The translations under genes were made by a program, and so were the position numbers. Under the pieces are notes generated by a model. It was not told where the DNA came from. It saw only the letters and a list, made by a program, of their open reading frames with translations, and made no database searches. Positions 18,205 through 29,171 of a stretch of DNA of 64,000 nt are shown here, piece by piece (the first letter of the stretch is position 1; each line of letters begins with the position of its first letter). This stretch comes from Bog-473 sp963807775 (GTDB lineage: Bacteria > Actinomycetota > Acidimicrobiia > Acidimicrobiales > RAAP-2), in NCBI GenBank assembly GCA_963807775.1, contig CAWECY010000005.1, positions 62,001 through 126,000 on the forward strand, given 5' to 3'.

Positions 18205-18482
18205 CCACCAGCGAAAACCACCGACGCTGGGCGGCTCTCTCTATCGCGGTTTCTCCCGTTCGAATCAACCCCGCCGGCGCCTGGGCCTCGGCCGCGGGCT
18301 TGTGACGCATCACCGTCTCGTCCACGCTGAATCGACGCTCGAAGAGGTCGATGAGACCAGGACTCTCAACCGTCCGGAGAGCCCACTCCCCCGTACCAGG
18401 TCAGGGTCGGTTTTTCAACCCAAACGAGCGGTAGCTCATATTGCGCGTTGAGGTGTCCTCGGTTGATGTTTAACCTTGCATC

Positions 18483-18839
18483 GTGACGTCGAGGTGGCGC
18501 TGGCTCCTCGTAACCCTGGCGGCCGTGGCGGTGAGCTGCCTCGTGCCGGGCTCCATGCTGTCGCATCCGATACCCCCAACCTCCGCGGGCGCTGCCACGG
18601 TCATGGCACGTCAGTCCGCGCCGTCGGGCAGTGAGTGCGCCGCAGTGGCCTGCAATCGAGGCACACTGTCGTTGACCGCGCCACTCCCCGGCTTCATGTT
18701 GGCCGGCATGGTTACCGCCGCGGTCCTCGTCGTTCTTGCACTGTGCACGGCGCACCGCGGGCGGCGCGAAGCGGTCCGCCTGCCTGCTGGCTCGCCATCG
18801 CCACTGCTCAAGCCTCCGCAGTTCCTCTTCTCCGCTTAA
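18483..18839 (+). CDS. Small membrane or exported protein of unknown function
   Basis: A 118-residue protein with an N-terminal hydrophobic segment (residues 6-22, possible signal anchor). A short outer loop with two cysteines (SECAAVAC) follows, then a second membrane helix at about residues 74-92 and a basic cytoplasmic tail. I recognise no family. It lies upstream of the DUF929/VKOR pair in the same direction, and the Cys pair would suit an oxidising compartment. Whether it belongs to that operon is unclear because about 120 bp separate them. Confidence 0.5.
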   Translation: MTSRWRWLLVTLAAVAVSCLVPGSMLSHPIPPTSAGAATVMARQSAPSGSECAAVACNRGTLSLTAPLPGFMLAGMVTAAVLVVLALCTAHRGRREAVRLPAGSPSPLLKPPQFLFSA

Positions 18840-18959
18840 CTCCGGCGCCAGCTCGCCGAACTCCTAATTCGAGTACTGGCGCGGTTCGCGCCACGTCCTT
18901 GGCGCCGCGTGAGCGTCTCTCACGCGGTGTGTACCCATCCCTCACAGAGAAGAGTCGTC

Positions 18960-19895
18960 ATGCCCAGCAATCGTCCCCGAACACCGTCGCCGAAGGGCGC
19001 ACCGTCAACCACAACCAAGAAGAAGTCATCGTCGAGCCAGCGCTATGCGCAGCGCCAGGCGGCCAAGCAGCAAGCCACCCAGGAGGCGCGCCGGGCAAGA
19101 AACCGCACGTACAGCATCGTCGTCATCGCGTTGGTCGTAGTGATCGTCGGGGTGCTGGTCGTCGTCAAAGTGGCCGGAGGCGGCTCGGGCCCGAGCTCGG
19201 GCTCTGTGGTCGACCAGGCGTCGCCGCCCGCGGGCACCCCGATTGCGGCAGCCACGTTGGCGAAGCTCCAGTCGGTCCCCATCTCCACGCTGACTGCCGC
19301 ACCGACGGACGGCATCGTCTCGACGCCGCAGGTGGTCAACGACCGGGCCCTCGCCGCGGACGGCAAGGCCGAGTTGCTGTTCATCGGTGCCGAATTCTGC
19401 CCACATTGCGCCGCCGAGCGGTGGCCGCTCTACATCGCCCTGTCCAAGTTCGGGACTTTCAGCCCCCAGCCGGGCCGCATCCACTCGGCCAACGAGGACG
19501 GCGACGTACCCAGCCTGACCTTCTACGGCACGACCTACTCGAGCCCCTACCTGACATTCACGTCGGTGGAGGTCTACACGAACAAGCTGCAGGGCGACGG
19601 TTACGCCCCCCTGCAGACGCCGACCCAGGCACAGCTCACGCTGTGGGAGAACGGAAATGGGGGCTCGTTCCCCTTCCTCGACTTCGGAGGGAAGAAGGTG
19701 CTTACCGAAGCCCAGTACATCTTCACCCCACTGGAGAACCTCCCTTTCTCCGATGTGGCATCTCAGGTGGGCGACAACTCGACGGAAATCGGGGCGGACA
19801 TCGATGCGAGCGCCGCCCAACTGGTCGCGACGATCTGCGGCTCGTTGTCCAACGAGCAGCCTTCCGACGTGTGCTCGGTGGTACGCGGTGGATGA
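18960..19895 (+). CDS. DUF929-type membrane-anchored thioredoxin-like protein
   Basis: A 311-residue protein. The basic, low-complexity N-terminus is followed by one membrane helix at about residues 35-58 and an extracytoplasmic domain. This contains LLFIGAEFCPHCAAERWPLY, a thioredoxin-like CxxC site at about residue 148. DUF929 proteins have this arrangement. I chose ATG 18960 rather than an upstream start at 18909 because a purine-rich AGAGAAGAG lies before it and the upstream residues do not look coding. The stop codon overlaps the next gene (VKOR) by 8 bp, so both are probably made together. It may act as the DsbA-like oxidase recharged by VKOR. Confidence 0.78.
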   Translation: MPSNRPRTPSPKGAPSTTTKKKSSSSQRYAQRQAAKQQATQEARRARNRTYSIVVIALVVVIVGVLVVVKVAGGGSGPSSGSVVDQASPPAGTPIAAATLAKLQSVPISTLTAAPTDGIVSTPQVVNDRALAADGKAELLFIGAEFCPHCAAERWPLYIALSKFGTFSPQPGRIHSANEDGDVPSLTFYGTTYSSPYLTFTSVEVYTNKLQGDGYAPLQTPTQAQLTLWENGNGGSFPFLDFGGKKVLTEAQYIFTPLENLPFSDVASQVGDNSTEIGADIDASAAQLVATICGSLSNEQPSDVCSVVRGG

Positions 19896-20349
19896 GGATG
19901 TGCCCCGGTGGCCCGGCATCGTCGGGACCGTCGCCAGCGCGCTCGGGTTCGCCGTGGCGGGCTACCTCACGTATGAGCATTACACGTCGTCGACCACGCT
20001 GGCCTGCTCGGGCAATGGGGTCGTCGACTGCCTGAAAGTGACGACCAGCTCGTACTCGGCGCTGGCCGGAGTGCCCGTGGCCGTCCTCGGCCTCGTTTTC
20101 TTCGCCATCATGCTCGTGCTCCAGCTGCCGTCCATGTGGCGGCGGCCCGAGCGAGCCATCCGGCTGGGGCGGTTGGCCTGGGCGATCGTGGGGCTGGGCA
20201 TGGTCCTCTACCTCTTTGCCGCTGAACTCTTCGCCATCGACGCCATCTGCCTATGGTGCACATCGGTGCATGTCTTCACTCTGGTTCTGTTCGTCACGAC
20301 CGTCTTCGCTACGGCTTCGTACTCCGCTCCGAGAGCCGTCGGCGCGTGA
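19888..20349 (+). CDS. Vitamin K epoxide reductase (VKOR) family protein
   Basis: A 153-residue four-helix membrane protein. It contains the loop cysteine pair CSGNGVVDC, the conserved Ser region SSYSALAGVPVAVLGL and the redox site CLWC near residue 122 in the last part of the helical bundle. Bacterial VKOR reoxidises a periplasmic thioredoxin-like oxidase using quinone, doing the job of DsbB. The GTG start at 19888 overlaps the DUF929 stop, so translation is likely coupled and the DUF929 protein is its likely partner. The open frame runs further upstream, but that portion is antisense to nothing useful and overlaps the DUF929 gene. Confidence 0.87.
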   Translation: MDEDVPRWPGIVGTVASALGFAVAGYLTYEHYTSSTTLACSGNGVVDCLKVTTSSYSALAGVPVAVLGLVFFAIMLVLQLPSMWRRPERAIRLGRLAWAIVGLGMVLYLFAAELFAIDAICLWCTSVHVFTLVLFVTTVFATASYSAPRAVGA

Positions 20350-20481
20350 AGCAGACAGTTGTCGGGCGCCGCTGGGAACCACGTTTGCAGGAGGAGCCGT
20401 GCCGGCGAGGGCCAAGTGATCGACGGGGCTGGGTGGCGGGAAGAGCAGGGGTGTCAAAGGCTCTTCGGAGGAAGACGGGAG

Positions 20482-22551
20482 TTACGACGCGGGGCTTGCC
20501 ATCACCGCAGCCTCGACAATCTGAATGTCCGGCGGCTGAATGGCCAGAGGGCCGCCCGCCACTGGCAGCTGCCACACCATCGTCACGTAGGGCGTCGCCT
20601 GCCGCACCGTTCCGGCTGCGCAGGGAGGTACACCGGAGATGCTCAGCGGGCTGGACCCGCTCGGCGTGGTCGACGAGCAGACGTCCGTCCGCTGGTGCCA
20701 CTGGACGAGTGCGCCGTAGGGGGTTGGAGGGACCGTGACGGTACTGGGGAGCACGTAGAACGCCGCGGCCAGCACCTGCTGACCCGAAGGTGTCTCCGCG
20801 TAGACGAGGCCGTCGACGGATTCGGGATCGAGCGTCCGCTTCGCCGACGCGTTCGCCGCGACGGTCTCGGGGTCCACGTAATAGGTCACCGGGTACCCCG
20901 CTGGCGAGACCAGCTGGTAGCCAGCGGCCACGGCGGTCGCTGGTGTGGCGAACTTGGCCACGCTTTTGGTCGTGGCCTCTACGTACGAGAACGCCCCGAT
21001 CTCCTGGCTGAAGGTGGGCTCGGACGCACATCCCGACGAGGCCATGTGGATGTCGTCAGGTCCGTTCTCGCCGTCAGTCAACAGCTCGTCGGCCAGCAGC
21101 GTCGGTAAGGCGGGGCCGGTGTACGACCAATTGGCCGTCGTGGCATTGAGGCCGGCGGCGGCGCTGGCGTCTGCGCCGTTCATGTTCATGGTCGTGCCGG
21201 GCGCGGATCCCATGGCCATGACGGGCGAGTTGGTGAGGTCGAGCCCGTGGTGGACCGCAGTGCTCGTGCAGCTGGCGGTACCTGCCGTCTGTGAGGCCGG
21301 CATCATCCCCGCCATGTCGGACATCCCGGACGTGGAGGACCCGGACATGGACATGCCTGACATCGACCCCGAAGAGCTACTGGTGCTGGCGGCCGCCGCA
21401 GGGTACGTGGCCGCCAACAACAGGGCACAGAACGCCCCGATACCCGCCGCGGCAGTGAGGGACGGCAAACGGCGGAAGAGCCGGACCGCCGGCGACACCC
21501 ACACGTCAGGACTGGGAACGACCGTGGGCACCATGGCGAGCGCCAGGACGGCCACGAGCGGACCTGAGTTCGGGTCCGTCCCTGATCCCGTCAGGACGCC
21601 ACCGAGACCCTGACCGGTCAGCCAGAACAGGATCGTCGCGACGAAGCCGACGGCGAGGAATCCCTCGAAGCGCCGGAAGAGCAGTGGGCCGGTCCCCACC
21701 ACCACGGCCAGTAGGGCGAGCAGCCAGGTCTGGGTGAGCCCGGCCGACCCGAACCAGTGGCCGACGTGATTGAGGAAGCCCGCATACCACGGCGGTTCGC
21801 CCGGGGCCATACCGGCGATCGCACCAGAGACCGACGTGGCGGCCCGGTTGGATGGCAGCAGGAACAGCAGCGCGGCCAAGAGCCAGTAGCCGGCCCACAC
21901 GGCTAGTGGGGTCACCGCGGTCCCGATGCCCTGCGCGGCCGCCGACGAGGCGATCCCGGTGGGGGTTCCGCCTTCGTGCTCCTCGGCCGAACGTTGACGA
22001 CGCGGCCAGGCCATCAGCCCGAGCATCCCGTAGACGAATACCGAGCCGGGAGCGCCGCTCAATGCGCTCGCCGTGCCGAGGAGCATCATCCCCAAGCCTT
22101 CACCGAAGAACCACACCGCGAAGGCCCAGACAAACGAGGTCATCAGTGCGGGACGCACCGTGCGCCGGAAGAGCAGGCCGACCCCGATGAAGAGCTGAAC
22201 GGTCGCAAACAGCGCGTTCCACACCCCGACGTTCGGGGCGACGAAGTGGCCGGCCGTGGTGATCAGCCAGGCGACCGGCTCAGGTTGGCCGGCCGCGTTC
22301 GCGGTGATGTAGGTGGGTACGAACTGCTGGCCGAACATGAAGGGCTGGTACTGGAGCGCAGCATCCACGATCCAAAACAACCCGAGGACGATCTGCAATA
22401 TGCGCTGTGTTCCAATCGGAGTGGGCCAGCGCCGGTGGGCACCGAGACCCCCTCCGGCGCTGTCTTCGCTGTCACCGGCGAGGTCGTCGTCCTCGTCCTC
22501 CGCGATCTCCTCGTCCGGAGCCGCACCTCTTGTCGGATCGAAGCTCGTCAT
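20482..22551 (-). CDS. Large membrane protein with Met-rich linker, copper-locus associated
   Basis: A 689-residue protein in three parts. An acidic N-terminus of about 40 residues comes first. A membrane region of about eight helices (residues 50-385) contains WDAALQYQP-like and GHF/NHVGHWFG segments reminiscent of DoxX-like helices. A Met/Ser-rich linker follows at about 396-417 (SMSGMSMSGSSTSGMSDM, then AGMMP) and 444-458 (MAMG...MNMNG). A soluble C-terminal domain of about 220 residues completes it. Met-rich stretches of this kind bind Cu(I) in copper-handling proteins. It follows the SCO1 gene by 37 bp on the same strand. The copper role is inferred from the linker and the neighbours; the C-terminal domain is unknown to me. 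Confidence 0.7.
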   Translation of the reverse strand: MTSFDPTRGAAPDEEIAEDEDDDLAGDSEDSAGGGLGAHRRWPTPIGTQRILQIVLGLFWIVDAALQYQPFMFGQQFVPTYITANAAGQPEPVAWLITTAGHFVAPNVGVWNALFATVQLFIGVGLLFRRTVRPALMTSFVWAFAVWFFGEGLGMMLLGTASALSGAPGSVFVYGMLGLMAWPRRQRSAEEHEGGTPTGIASSAAAQGIGTAVTPLAVWAGYWLLAALLFLLPSNRAATSVSGAIAGMAPGEPPWYAGFLNHVGHWFGSAGLTQTWLLALLAVVVGTGPLLFRRFEGFLAVGFVATILFWLTGQGLGGVLTGSGTDPNSGPLVAVLALAMVPTVVPSPDVWVSPAVRLFRRLPSLTAAAGIGAFCALLLAATYPAAAASTSSSSGSMSGMSMSGSSTSGMSDMAGMMPASQTAGTASCTSTAVHHGLDLTNSPVMAMGSAPGTTMNMNGADASAAAGLNATTANWSYTGPALPTLLADELLTDGENGPDDIHMASSGCASEPTFSQEIGAFSYVEATTKSVAKFATPATAVAAGYQLVSPAGYPVTYYVDPETVAANASAKRTLDPESVDGLVYAETPSGQQVLAAAFYVLPSTVTVPPTPYGALVQWHQRTDVCSSTTPSGSSPLSISGVPPCAAGTVRQATPYVTMVWQLPVAGGPLAIQPPDIQIVEAAVMASPAS

Positions 22552-22588
22552 GAAGGATGCTCCTTCCTCGCGCTAGCCAATCGAGCCC

Positions 22589-23284
22589 TCAGGTCTGCCA
22601 TCCGTGACGTAGCAGCGTGGTGATGTCCTGGGCCTCCTGTGACGGCAGGATCTCGGCGGGGAACTCCACGTGGGCCCGGTTGTCCTGCGTGTACACCAAG
22701 ATGTAGCCGGCGTGCACCACGGTGTAGCTCGCACCTGCCTCGGTGGCGTGCTCGGCGAAGGACAGCGGGATTCCCGTGGTCGCTTCGGTCTGCCGTATCT
22801 GCCCGATCGTTCCGGTGAGCCCGATGAAGGTCGGGTCGAAGTGGTCGAGCCATATGCGGATCACCGAGGGGGTGTCGCGGTCAGGATCGGTCGTGACGAA
22901 CACGACCTTGAGGCGGGAACGATCGGAGGAGGGCAACATCCGGAGCGCCGCGGCGGCGGTGGCCATGTTCAGGGGGCAGAGGTCGGGACAGTGCGTGTAG
23001 CCGAAGTACACCAGTGTCAATTCGCCGTTTGTCTGGGCCGCCAGGTCGTAGGGAGCTCCCGCGGTGTCCTCGAGGGTGACATCGGGCTTCGGATAGCTGT
23101 GTGGGAAGAGCAGCGCCCCCGGGTAGCTGGCACTCGTCTCGGGTGGCCCGCCAACTTGTGACACCACCGCGTTCCCACTCGGGCTCGACCCTCCGCACGA
23201 CGCGAGGAGGACCGCGACCACGACGGTCGAAGCCGCGACGGCGGCTGGGCGCCTCCTGCGCCGCAAACGGTCAGTGAGACGCAT
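22589..23284 (-). CDS. SCO1/SenC family copper chaperone lipoprotein
   Basis: A 231-residue protein with a lipobox (VLLASCGG, Cys about 30), so anchored outside the membrane. The thioredoxin-like domain holds the copper-binding motif CPDLCP at about residue 99-104 and the distal His in VVHAGYI. SCO proteins deliver copper to the CuA site of cytochrome c oxidase or handle thiol redox. The start ATG overlaps the upstream repeat-protein gene by 14 bp and the 689-residue membrane protein follows by 37 bp, giving a three-gene operon. The operator at 24179-24195 probably controls it. Confidence 0.88.
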   Translation of the reverse strand: MRLTDRLRRRRRPAAVAASTVVVAVLLASCGGSSPSGNAVVSQVGGPPETSASYPGALLFPHSYPKPDVTLEDTAGAPYDLAAQTNGELTLVYFGYTHCPDLCPLNMATAAAALRMLPSSDRSRLKVVFVTTDPDRDTPSVIRIWLDHFDPTFIGLTGTIGQIRQTEATTGIPLSFAEHATEAGASYTVVHAGYILVYTQDNRAHVEFPAEILPSQEAQDITTLLRHGWQT

Positions 23285-24170
23285 TGCCCGTCACCGTCTG
23301 TCCGTCGGGGGCGACCAGGTACCAGTCCGATCCGACCCCCTGCCCCCTGGTGTCGCCCGGGTGCAGATCACCGGCGAACGTATAGAGCGGATGACCGCCC
23401 AAGGTGACCTGGGGCACACCGCCGGCGCCGTCGATGACCGTGATGCTCGCGGTGATCGACGCCACGGCCGTCGGCGTGGCGTGTGCCTGGAGGGGTGGCC
23501 AGTCGACCAGGCACCACTGGGCTTGGCACGCGCTCGTGGTGGGAGTGTCGTCGGTGTAGTCGTAGAGGACCTGACCCCGGCTGTTGGCGACGACGGGGCC
23601 GAAGCGGGTTTGCACCACCGTCAGCGTGGTCGCCCTCGGGGAGCCATAGGTCGGCGGGTCGGACGGATACGAGGTGGCTGCGAGCCCCGTGGGTGTCATG
23701 GCCCACCAGAGGTTGCCCACCCCGTTCCCGCGGATCTCACCAGGACTGTCCCCGGAGAACGTGTAGAGGGGGCGGCCGTCCATGGTCAGTTGGAGTCCCT
23801 GACTGAAACGCTCCACGGTTCCGATCCGTCCCGTGATGCCCGAAGTCACGTGCACCTTGCCGTGCGCCATCGCCGGCGGCCAGTCGTTACGACAATCACC
23901 GGTACACGCGCTGGGGGCCGTCGTGAGGAGATCGTTGACGAACACGTAGAGGGTCATGCCGGCGCTGTTGGCGATGACGGGTCCCCCCGAGGTCTGGACG
24001 ATCTTGACGACGTTCGTCGGACCGTGCTCCCTGTCAGCCGCCGCCGGTGCGGAGGCGACCAGAGTGAGCGCGGAGGTTCCGGCGAGCACGGCAGCGCCGA
24101 GACATCCACGCCAATGGGAGCGCGCCAGCCGTACGCCCATCTGCTGTCGTATTCGCGGATGCGTATTCAT
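23271..24170 (-). CDS. Exported protein with two secreted repeats (Lipoprotein_15/COG4315 type)
   Basis: A 299-residue exported protein. Signal peptide: basic start, hydrophobic residues about 22-42, Ala-rich site AAADR. Two copies of the secreted repeat follow: GPVIANSAGMTLYVFVND...CTGDCRNDWPP and GPVVANSRGQVLYDYTDD...CQAQWCLVDWPP. Each ends in a HPLYTF- or RPLYTF-type strand. The two Cys and the Trp-Pro-Pro signature match the small repeat often found with heme or metal proteins; its biochemical role is unclear. The open frame continues upstream to 24929, but ATG 24170 is preferred because the upstream part is antisense to the DUF5134 gene. First gene of the SCO1 operon. Confidence 0.82.
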   Translation of the reverse strand: MNTHPRIRQQMGVRLARSHWRGCLGAAVLAGTSALTLVASAPAAADREHGPTNVVKIVQTSGGPVIANSAGMTLYVFVNDLLTTAPSACTGDCRNDWPPAMAHGKVHVTSGITGRIGTVERFSQGLQLTMDGRPLYTFSGDSPGEIRGNGVGNLWWAMTPTGLAATSYPSDPPTYGSPRATTLTVVQTRFGPVVANSRGQVLYDYTDDTPTTSACQAQWCLVDWPPLQAHATPTAVASITASITVIDGAGGVPQVTLGGHPLYTFAGDLHPGDTRGQGVGSDWYLVAPDGQTVTGNASH

Positions 24171-24178
24171 GCCGCCAC

Positions 24179-24195
24179 TACTACGCATTGTAGAA
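24179..24195. promoter_or_regulatory. BlaI/CopY-like operator upstream of the SCO1 operon
   Basis: TACTAC-gcatt-GTAGAA, differing by one base from the perfect TACTAC-N5-GTAGTA at 27252-27268. It lies 9 bp upstream of the start codon at 24170. Confidence 0.55.
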
Positions 24196-24244
24196 TTGCT
24201 CGGCGGCGCCAGACTGGTCACCTCGGTCGCGTCCTCATGAACGG

Positions 24245-24903
24245 CTACCGGTACATGGCGACGAGCGTCACCGTCATGATGAGGCACATCGCGGCCTGGG
24301 CACCCAGGACGAGTGGGGTTGACGCGAGTTGACGGGGGAGGGCCACGGTTCGCTGCGCCTCGGAAGCCGCCGTGTCGGCGGCGCCGAAGGGGCGTAACCG
24401 CGACAGCGCGGTACATGCGACGCCGGCCAGCAGGACCACACCGAGCGCGAGTGCCGGACCGGTCCACGGCGCGGCTGGTGAGACGGAACCCGTCGCCTGC
24501 ATCCCGAGCGTGCGTGATCCGCAGATCAGATCCGCCAGGTCGACCATGCTCCCCATGGAGGGTGCGACGGCAAGCATGTACACCATGGCGGCACATCCAC
24601 CGACATGGACGAGCGCGCTCCCGAGCAGCTGACTGCTTGGCTGCCGCCGGGCGGCAACCGCATTTCGCAAAGCGAACCAGGCTCCGGCGGCGCAGAAGAA
24701 GGCCAGCCACACCAGCGGGGGCCCAACGGCGAGCCGTTTGTCGAGCATGCCGGCCATAGCCAAACCCATGCCGAGATGGATCAGTTCGGCGTCCCACGAC
24801 AGCGCGGCCCTCCGGAAGATCCCGACGCAGATGCGCACGGCGTAGAGCGCGCCAATGCCGAGCATGGCGAGCGCCCCGCCGTCGCAGAGCCACGGGGCCA
24901 TGG

Positions 24904-24907
<4 letters not shown>
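24245..24907 (-). CDS. DUF5134-family membrane protein
   Basis: A 220-residue integral membrane protein with about six hydrophobic segments. It contains HLGMGLAMAGML and a later HVGGCAAMVYMLAV segment rich in His and Met within helices, as in DUF5134 proteins. It starts with GTG overlapping the copA stop as GTGA, so it is translated with copA. His and Met residues inside membrane helices next to a copper ATPase suggest copper transport or binding, but this is inference. A start at the ATG two codons later is equally possible. Confidence 0.75.
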
Positions 24908-27195
<2,288 letters not shown>

Positions 27196-27251
27196 GTCGG
27201 CGTCGACACCCCTTCTGCCCGGCGACGGGCGTTCCCGGACCGTCCTACGTA

Positions 27252-27268
27252 TACTACGACGTGTAGTA
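27252..27268. promoter_or_regulatory. BlaI/CopY-like operator between copA and the PCuAC gene
   Basis: TACTAC-gacgt-GTAGTA, a perfect 6-bp inverted repeat with a 5-nt spacer. It lies between the divergent copA (start 27195) and PCuAC (start 27325) genes. The same motif occurs upstream of the BlaI gene and the SCO1 operon. Confidence 0.75.
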
Positions 27269-27324
27269 GAGGGGCAACCCTGGGACCGGACCTCCCTCCG
27301 GCCGGGCAAAAGAGGGACCGACGC

Positions 27325-27843
27325 ATGACTATCCGACGGTGGCACTGGAACCACCGGATCCCCCTGGCGGGGATGGCGCTGGTCTGCGCCTGTGCCGTCG
27401 TCGCCTCCGGTGCCGCAGCAAGCGCCAGTTACCGGGCCCCGGCTCGAACGCCGACGGTGACGACCCACCTCGGTTCGCTGACCGTCGTCGACGCCTTCCT
27501 CCCCGAACCGCCCAGCCCCGCTGTCGCCGCCATCTACCTGACGGTCAAAAATTCCGGGTCGCGATCCGACGCGTTGATCGGTGTGGCGAGCACGGCGGCG
27601 GGAAGCTCCATGCTGATGACGGAGCATGCGAACGGGACCATGGGCCTGCTGCGGCAACTCCGCATCCCGGCCCATGGAGAAGCCTCCCTCGTGCCGGGCC
27701 ACGACCACCTCATGCTCGAGCAGCCGACCCACGCGCTCACCCTGGGGCAGCACGTCCTGGTGACGCTGCACTTCCGCCGGGCCGGATTCCTGACCATCTC
27801 CGTACCGGTGGTCCCGCTCAGCCGCATTCTCACCCGCGGGTAG
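27325..27843 (+). CDS. PCuAC-type periplasmic copper chaperone
   Basis: A 172-residue exported protein. A signal peptide of about 35 residues is followed by a single PCuAC beta-sandwich domain. The copper ligands follow the family pattern: TEHANGTMGLL (His and Met) then, about 20 residues later, HDHLMLEQP (HxM). PCuAC proteins bind Cu(I) and pass it to oxidase assembly factors such as SCO1, encoded on the opposite strand nearby. ATG 27325 follows an AGAGGG site. The open frame continues upstream to 26965, antisense to copA, and is not coding. It shares the divergent operator with copA. Confidence 0.88.
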   Translation: MTIRRWHWNHRIPLAGMALVCACAVVASGAAASASYRAPARTPTVTTHLGSLTVVDAFLPEPPSPAVAAIYLTVKNSGSRSDALIGVASTAAGSSMLMTEHANGTMGLLRQLRIPAHGEASLVPGHDHLMLEQPTHALTLGQHVLVTLHFRRAGFLTISVPVVPLSRILTRG

Positions 27844-27868
27844 TCCGCGGGGAGCCTGATCGGGTGGC

Positions 27869-28780
27869 TCACGCAGCCAAGAGGACGGCCAGCGGCAACG
27901 CGAGCAGGACAAGGGCTGCGGCGCTCGCTCCGAGGGCCACGCCGGTCGAGTCCCGGTGCTCGGTGAGCAGTCGCTCCACCCGGCGAGACACCCACCCACC
28001 GGTCAAGGCAAAGGTACAACTGGGAACGACGCCTGCGGTCGCCATGGAGACCAGCGCGGAAACGAGGGCCGAAGGGTCCCGTCGGCGGACCGCGTAGTCG
28101 TCGGCTGCCATTTCGAGCAGCCCGGCCACCGAGGTGGGGGCGAGCCGCGCGTACGGCACGAACGCGAAGACCTTGCTGACGCCGGCCAACGGGAGCATGA
28201 CCAGGCCGTGGTGTTCGTGCGCGTGCCCTTTCTCGTGGGCCACGACGGCGTCGAGCTCCGCATCGTCCAGGAGCTCGATGGCGCCGGCGCTCACGACGAT
28301 CCGCGGCCGAATCCCTGGCACGCAGTAGGCGACGGCGGCGGAGTAGTCGAGAACGGCGGCTCCGGTCTCCAGGGTCCGCAGCGCCAGCAGATCCACCAAC
28401 CGGCGGTGGCGCCGGCGCGTCAGCACGGTGTTGACCGTGACGGCGCCCAGCATGCAGCACAGCACGAAGGCCAGATCCGCGGCGAGGGTGAGGCCGAGCG
28501 CATCAGGCAGGCCGATCATCGCCAGCGGGCGACCGTCGACGATGCCTTCGGCGAGCTGGCCCATGCCTCCGACGACACCGCGGTGGTAGCGCTCGACGGC
28601 TACGCACAGGCCGCTGCCGATGCCGGCGAGCAGGGCGCTCGCCCCGATCGCCTGCCAGACGGCGACTCCGGCACGTGGCGCCCGGTCGACCCACCGGGCA
28701 CGGGCCATGGCGGTGCTGACCGGCCCCAGCAGCACGGTGGCAAGCAGCGCGAGCGTGGCCGCGGCGATGTAGAGGCTCAC
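27869..28780 (-). CDS. M56-family (BlaR1-like) membrane zinc protease
   Basis: A 303-residue membrane protease. There are N-terminal helices at about 3-25, 42-62 and 95-118. The zinc site HEKGH is at 182-186, with the third ligand region EMAADDYA near 225, and a final helix at about 280-302. It stops after the last helix and has no external penicillin-binding sensor domain, so it is not a beta-lactam receptor. It overlaps the BlaI gene by 4 bp (ATGA). Its likely job is to cleave the BlaI repressor in response to a signal, here perhaps copper or envelope stress. Confidence 0.85.
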   Translation of the reverse strand: MSLYIAAATLALLATVLLGPVSTAMARARWVDRAPRAGVAVWQAIGASALLAGIGSGLCVAVERYHRGVVGGMGQLAEGIVDGRPLAMIGLPDALGLTLAADLAFVLCCMLGAVTVNTVLTRRRHRRLVDLLALRTLETGAAVLDYSAAVAYCVPGIRPRIVVSAGAIELLDDAELDAVVAHEKGHAHEHHGLVMLPLAGVSKVFAFVPYARLAPTSVAGLLEMAADDYAVRRRDPSALVSALVSMATAGVVPSCTFALTGGWVSRRVERLLTEHRDSTGVALGASAAALVLLALPLAVLLAA

Positions 28781-29133
28781 GGGGTCCGCTTTTGCGACGA
28801 GTCAAGCGCCTCTCGGAGGACCTTCGCCTCGGCCGGCGACACGGTCTTGGCGAAGCGCACCAGCACGGCGTTCCGATCCTGCGCGCCGCCGAGGGGCTCG
28901 AGCATCAGTGACGCCGTGTAGGCCTCCCGGGTGGCCGCGGCGCTGAAGGTGTGCACCTTGCCGTCTGTCGAGCGCTTGACCAGCTTCTTGCGTCGGAGAC
29001 GTTCGAGAATGGTCAGGACGGTCGTGTAGGCCCTGTCCGGAATCTGATCGGCCACCTCTCGACCGGACAAGGATTCGTCGGACGCGTCCCACAGGATGTC
29101 CATGACCTTGCGCTCCAGCTGGCCCAGCCCCAT
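28777..29133 (-). CDS. BlaI/MecI/CopY family repressor
   Basis: A 118-residue winged-helix repressor. It has the DNA-binding part (LERKVMDILWDASDESLSGREVADQI, then TTVLTILERLRRKKLVKR) and a short C-terminal dimer domain. There is no CxCxxxxCxC copper-binding tail as in CopY of Enterococcus, so any metal response would go through the M56 protease it overlaps. A CTAC-N5-GTAG operator lies 39 bp upstream of its start, consistent with autoregulation. Two more copies of the operator stand at the copA/PCuAC and SCO1 promoters. Confidence 0.88.
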   Translation of the reverse strand: MGLGQLERKVMDILWDASDESLSGREVADQIPDRAYTTVLTILERLRRKKLVKRSTDGKVHTFSAAATREAYTASLMLEPLGGAQDRNAVLVRFAKTVSPAEAKVLREALDSSQKRTP

Positions 29134-29171
29134 GCGCCTTCTTTCCCGGCTCGGTTCGACTGACGCGGTAA

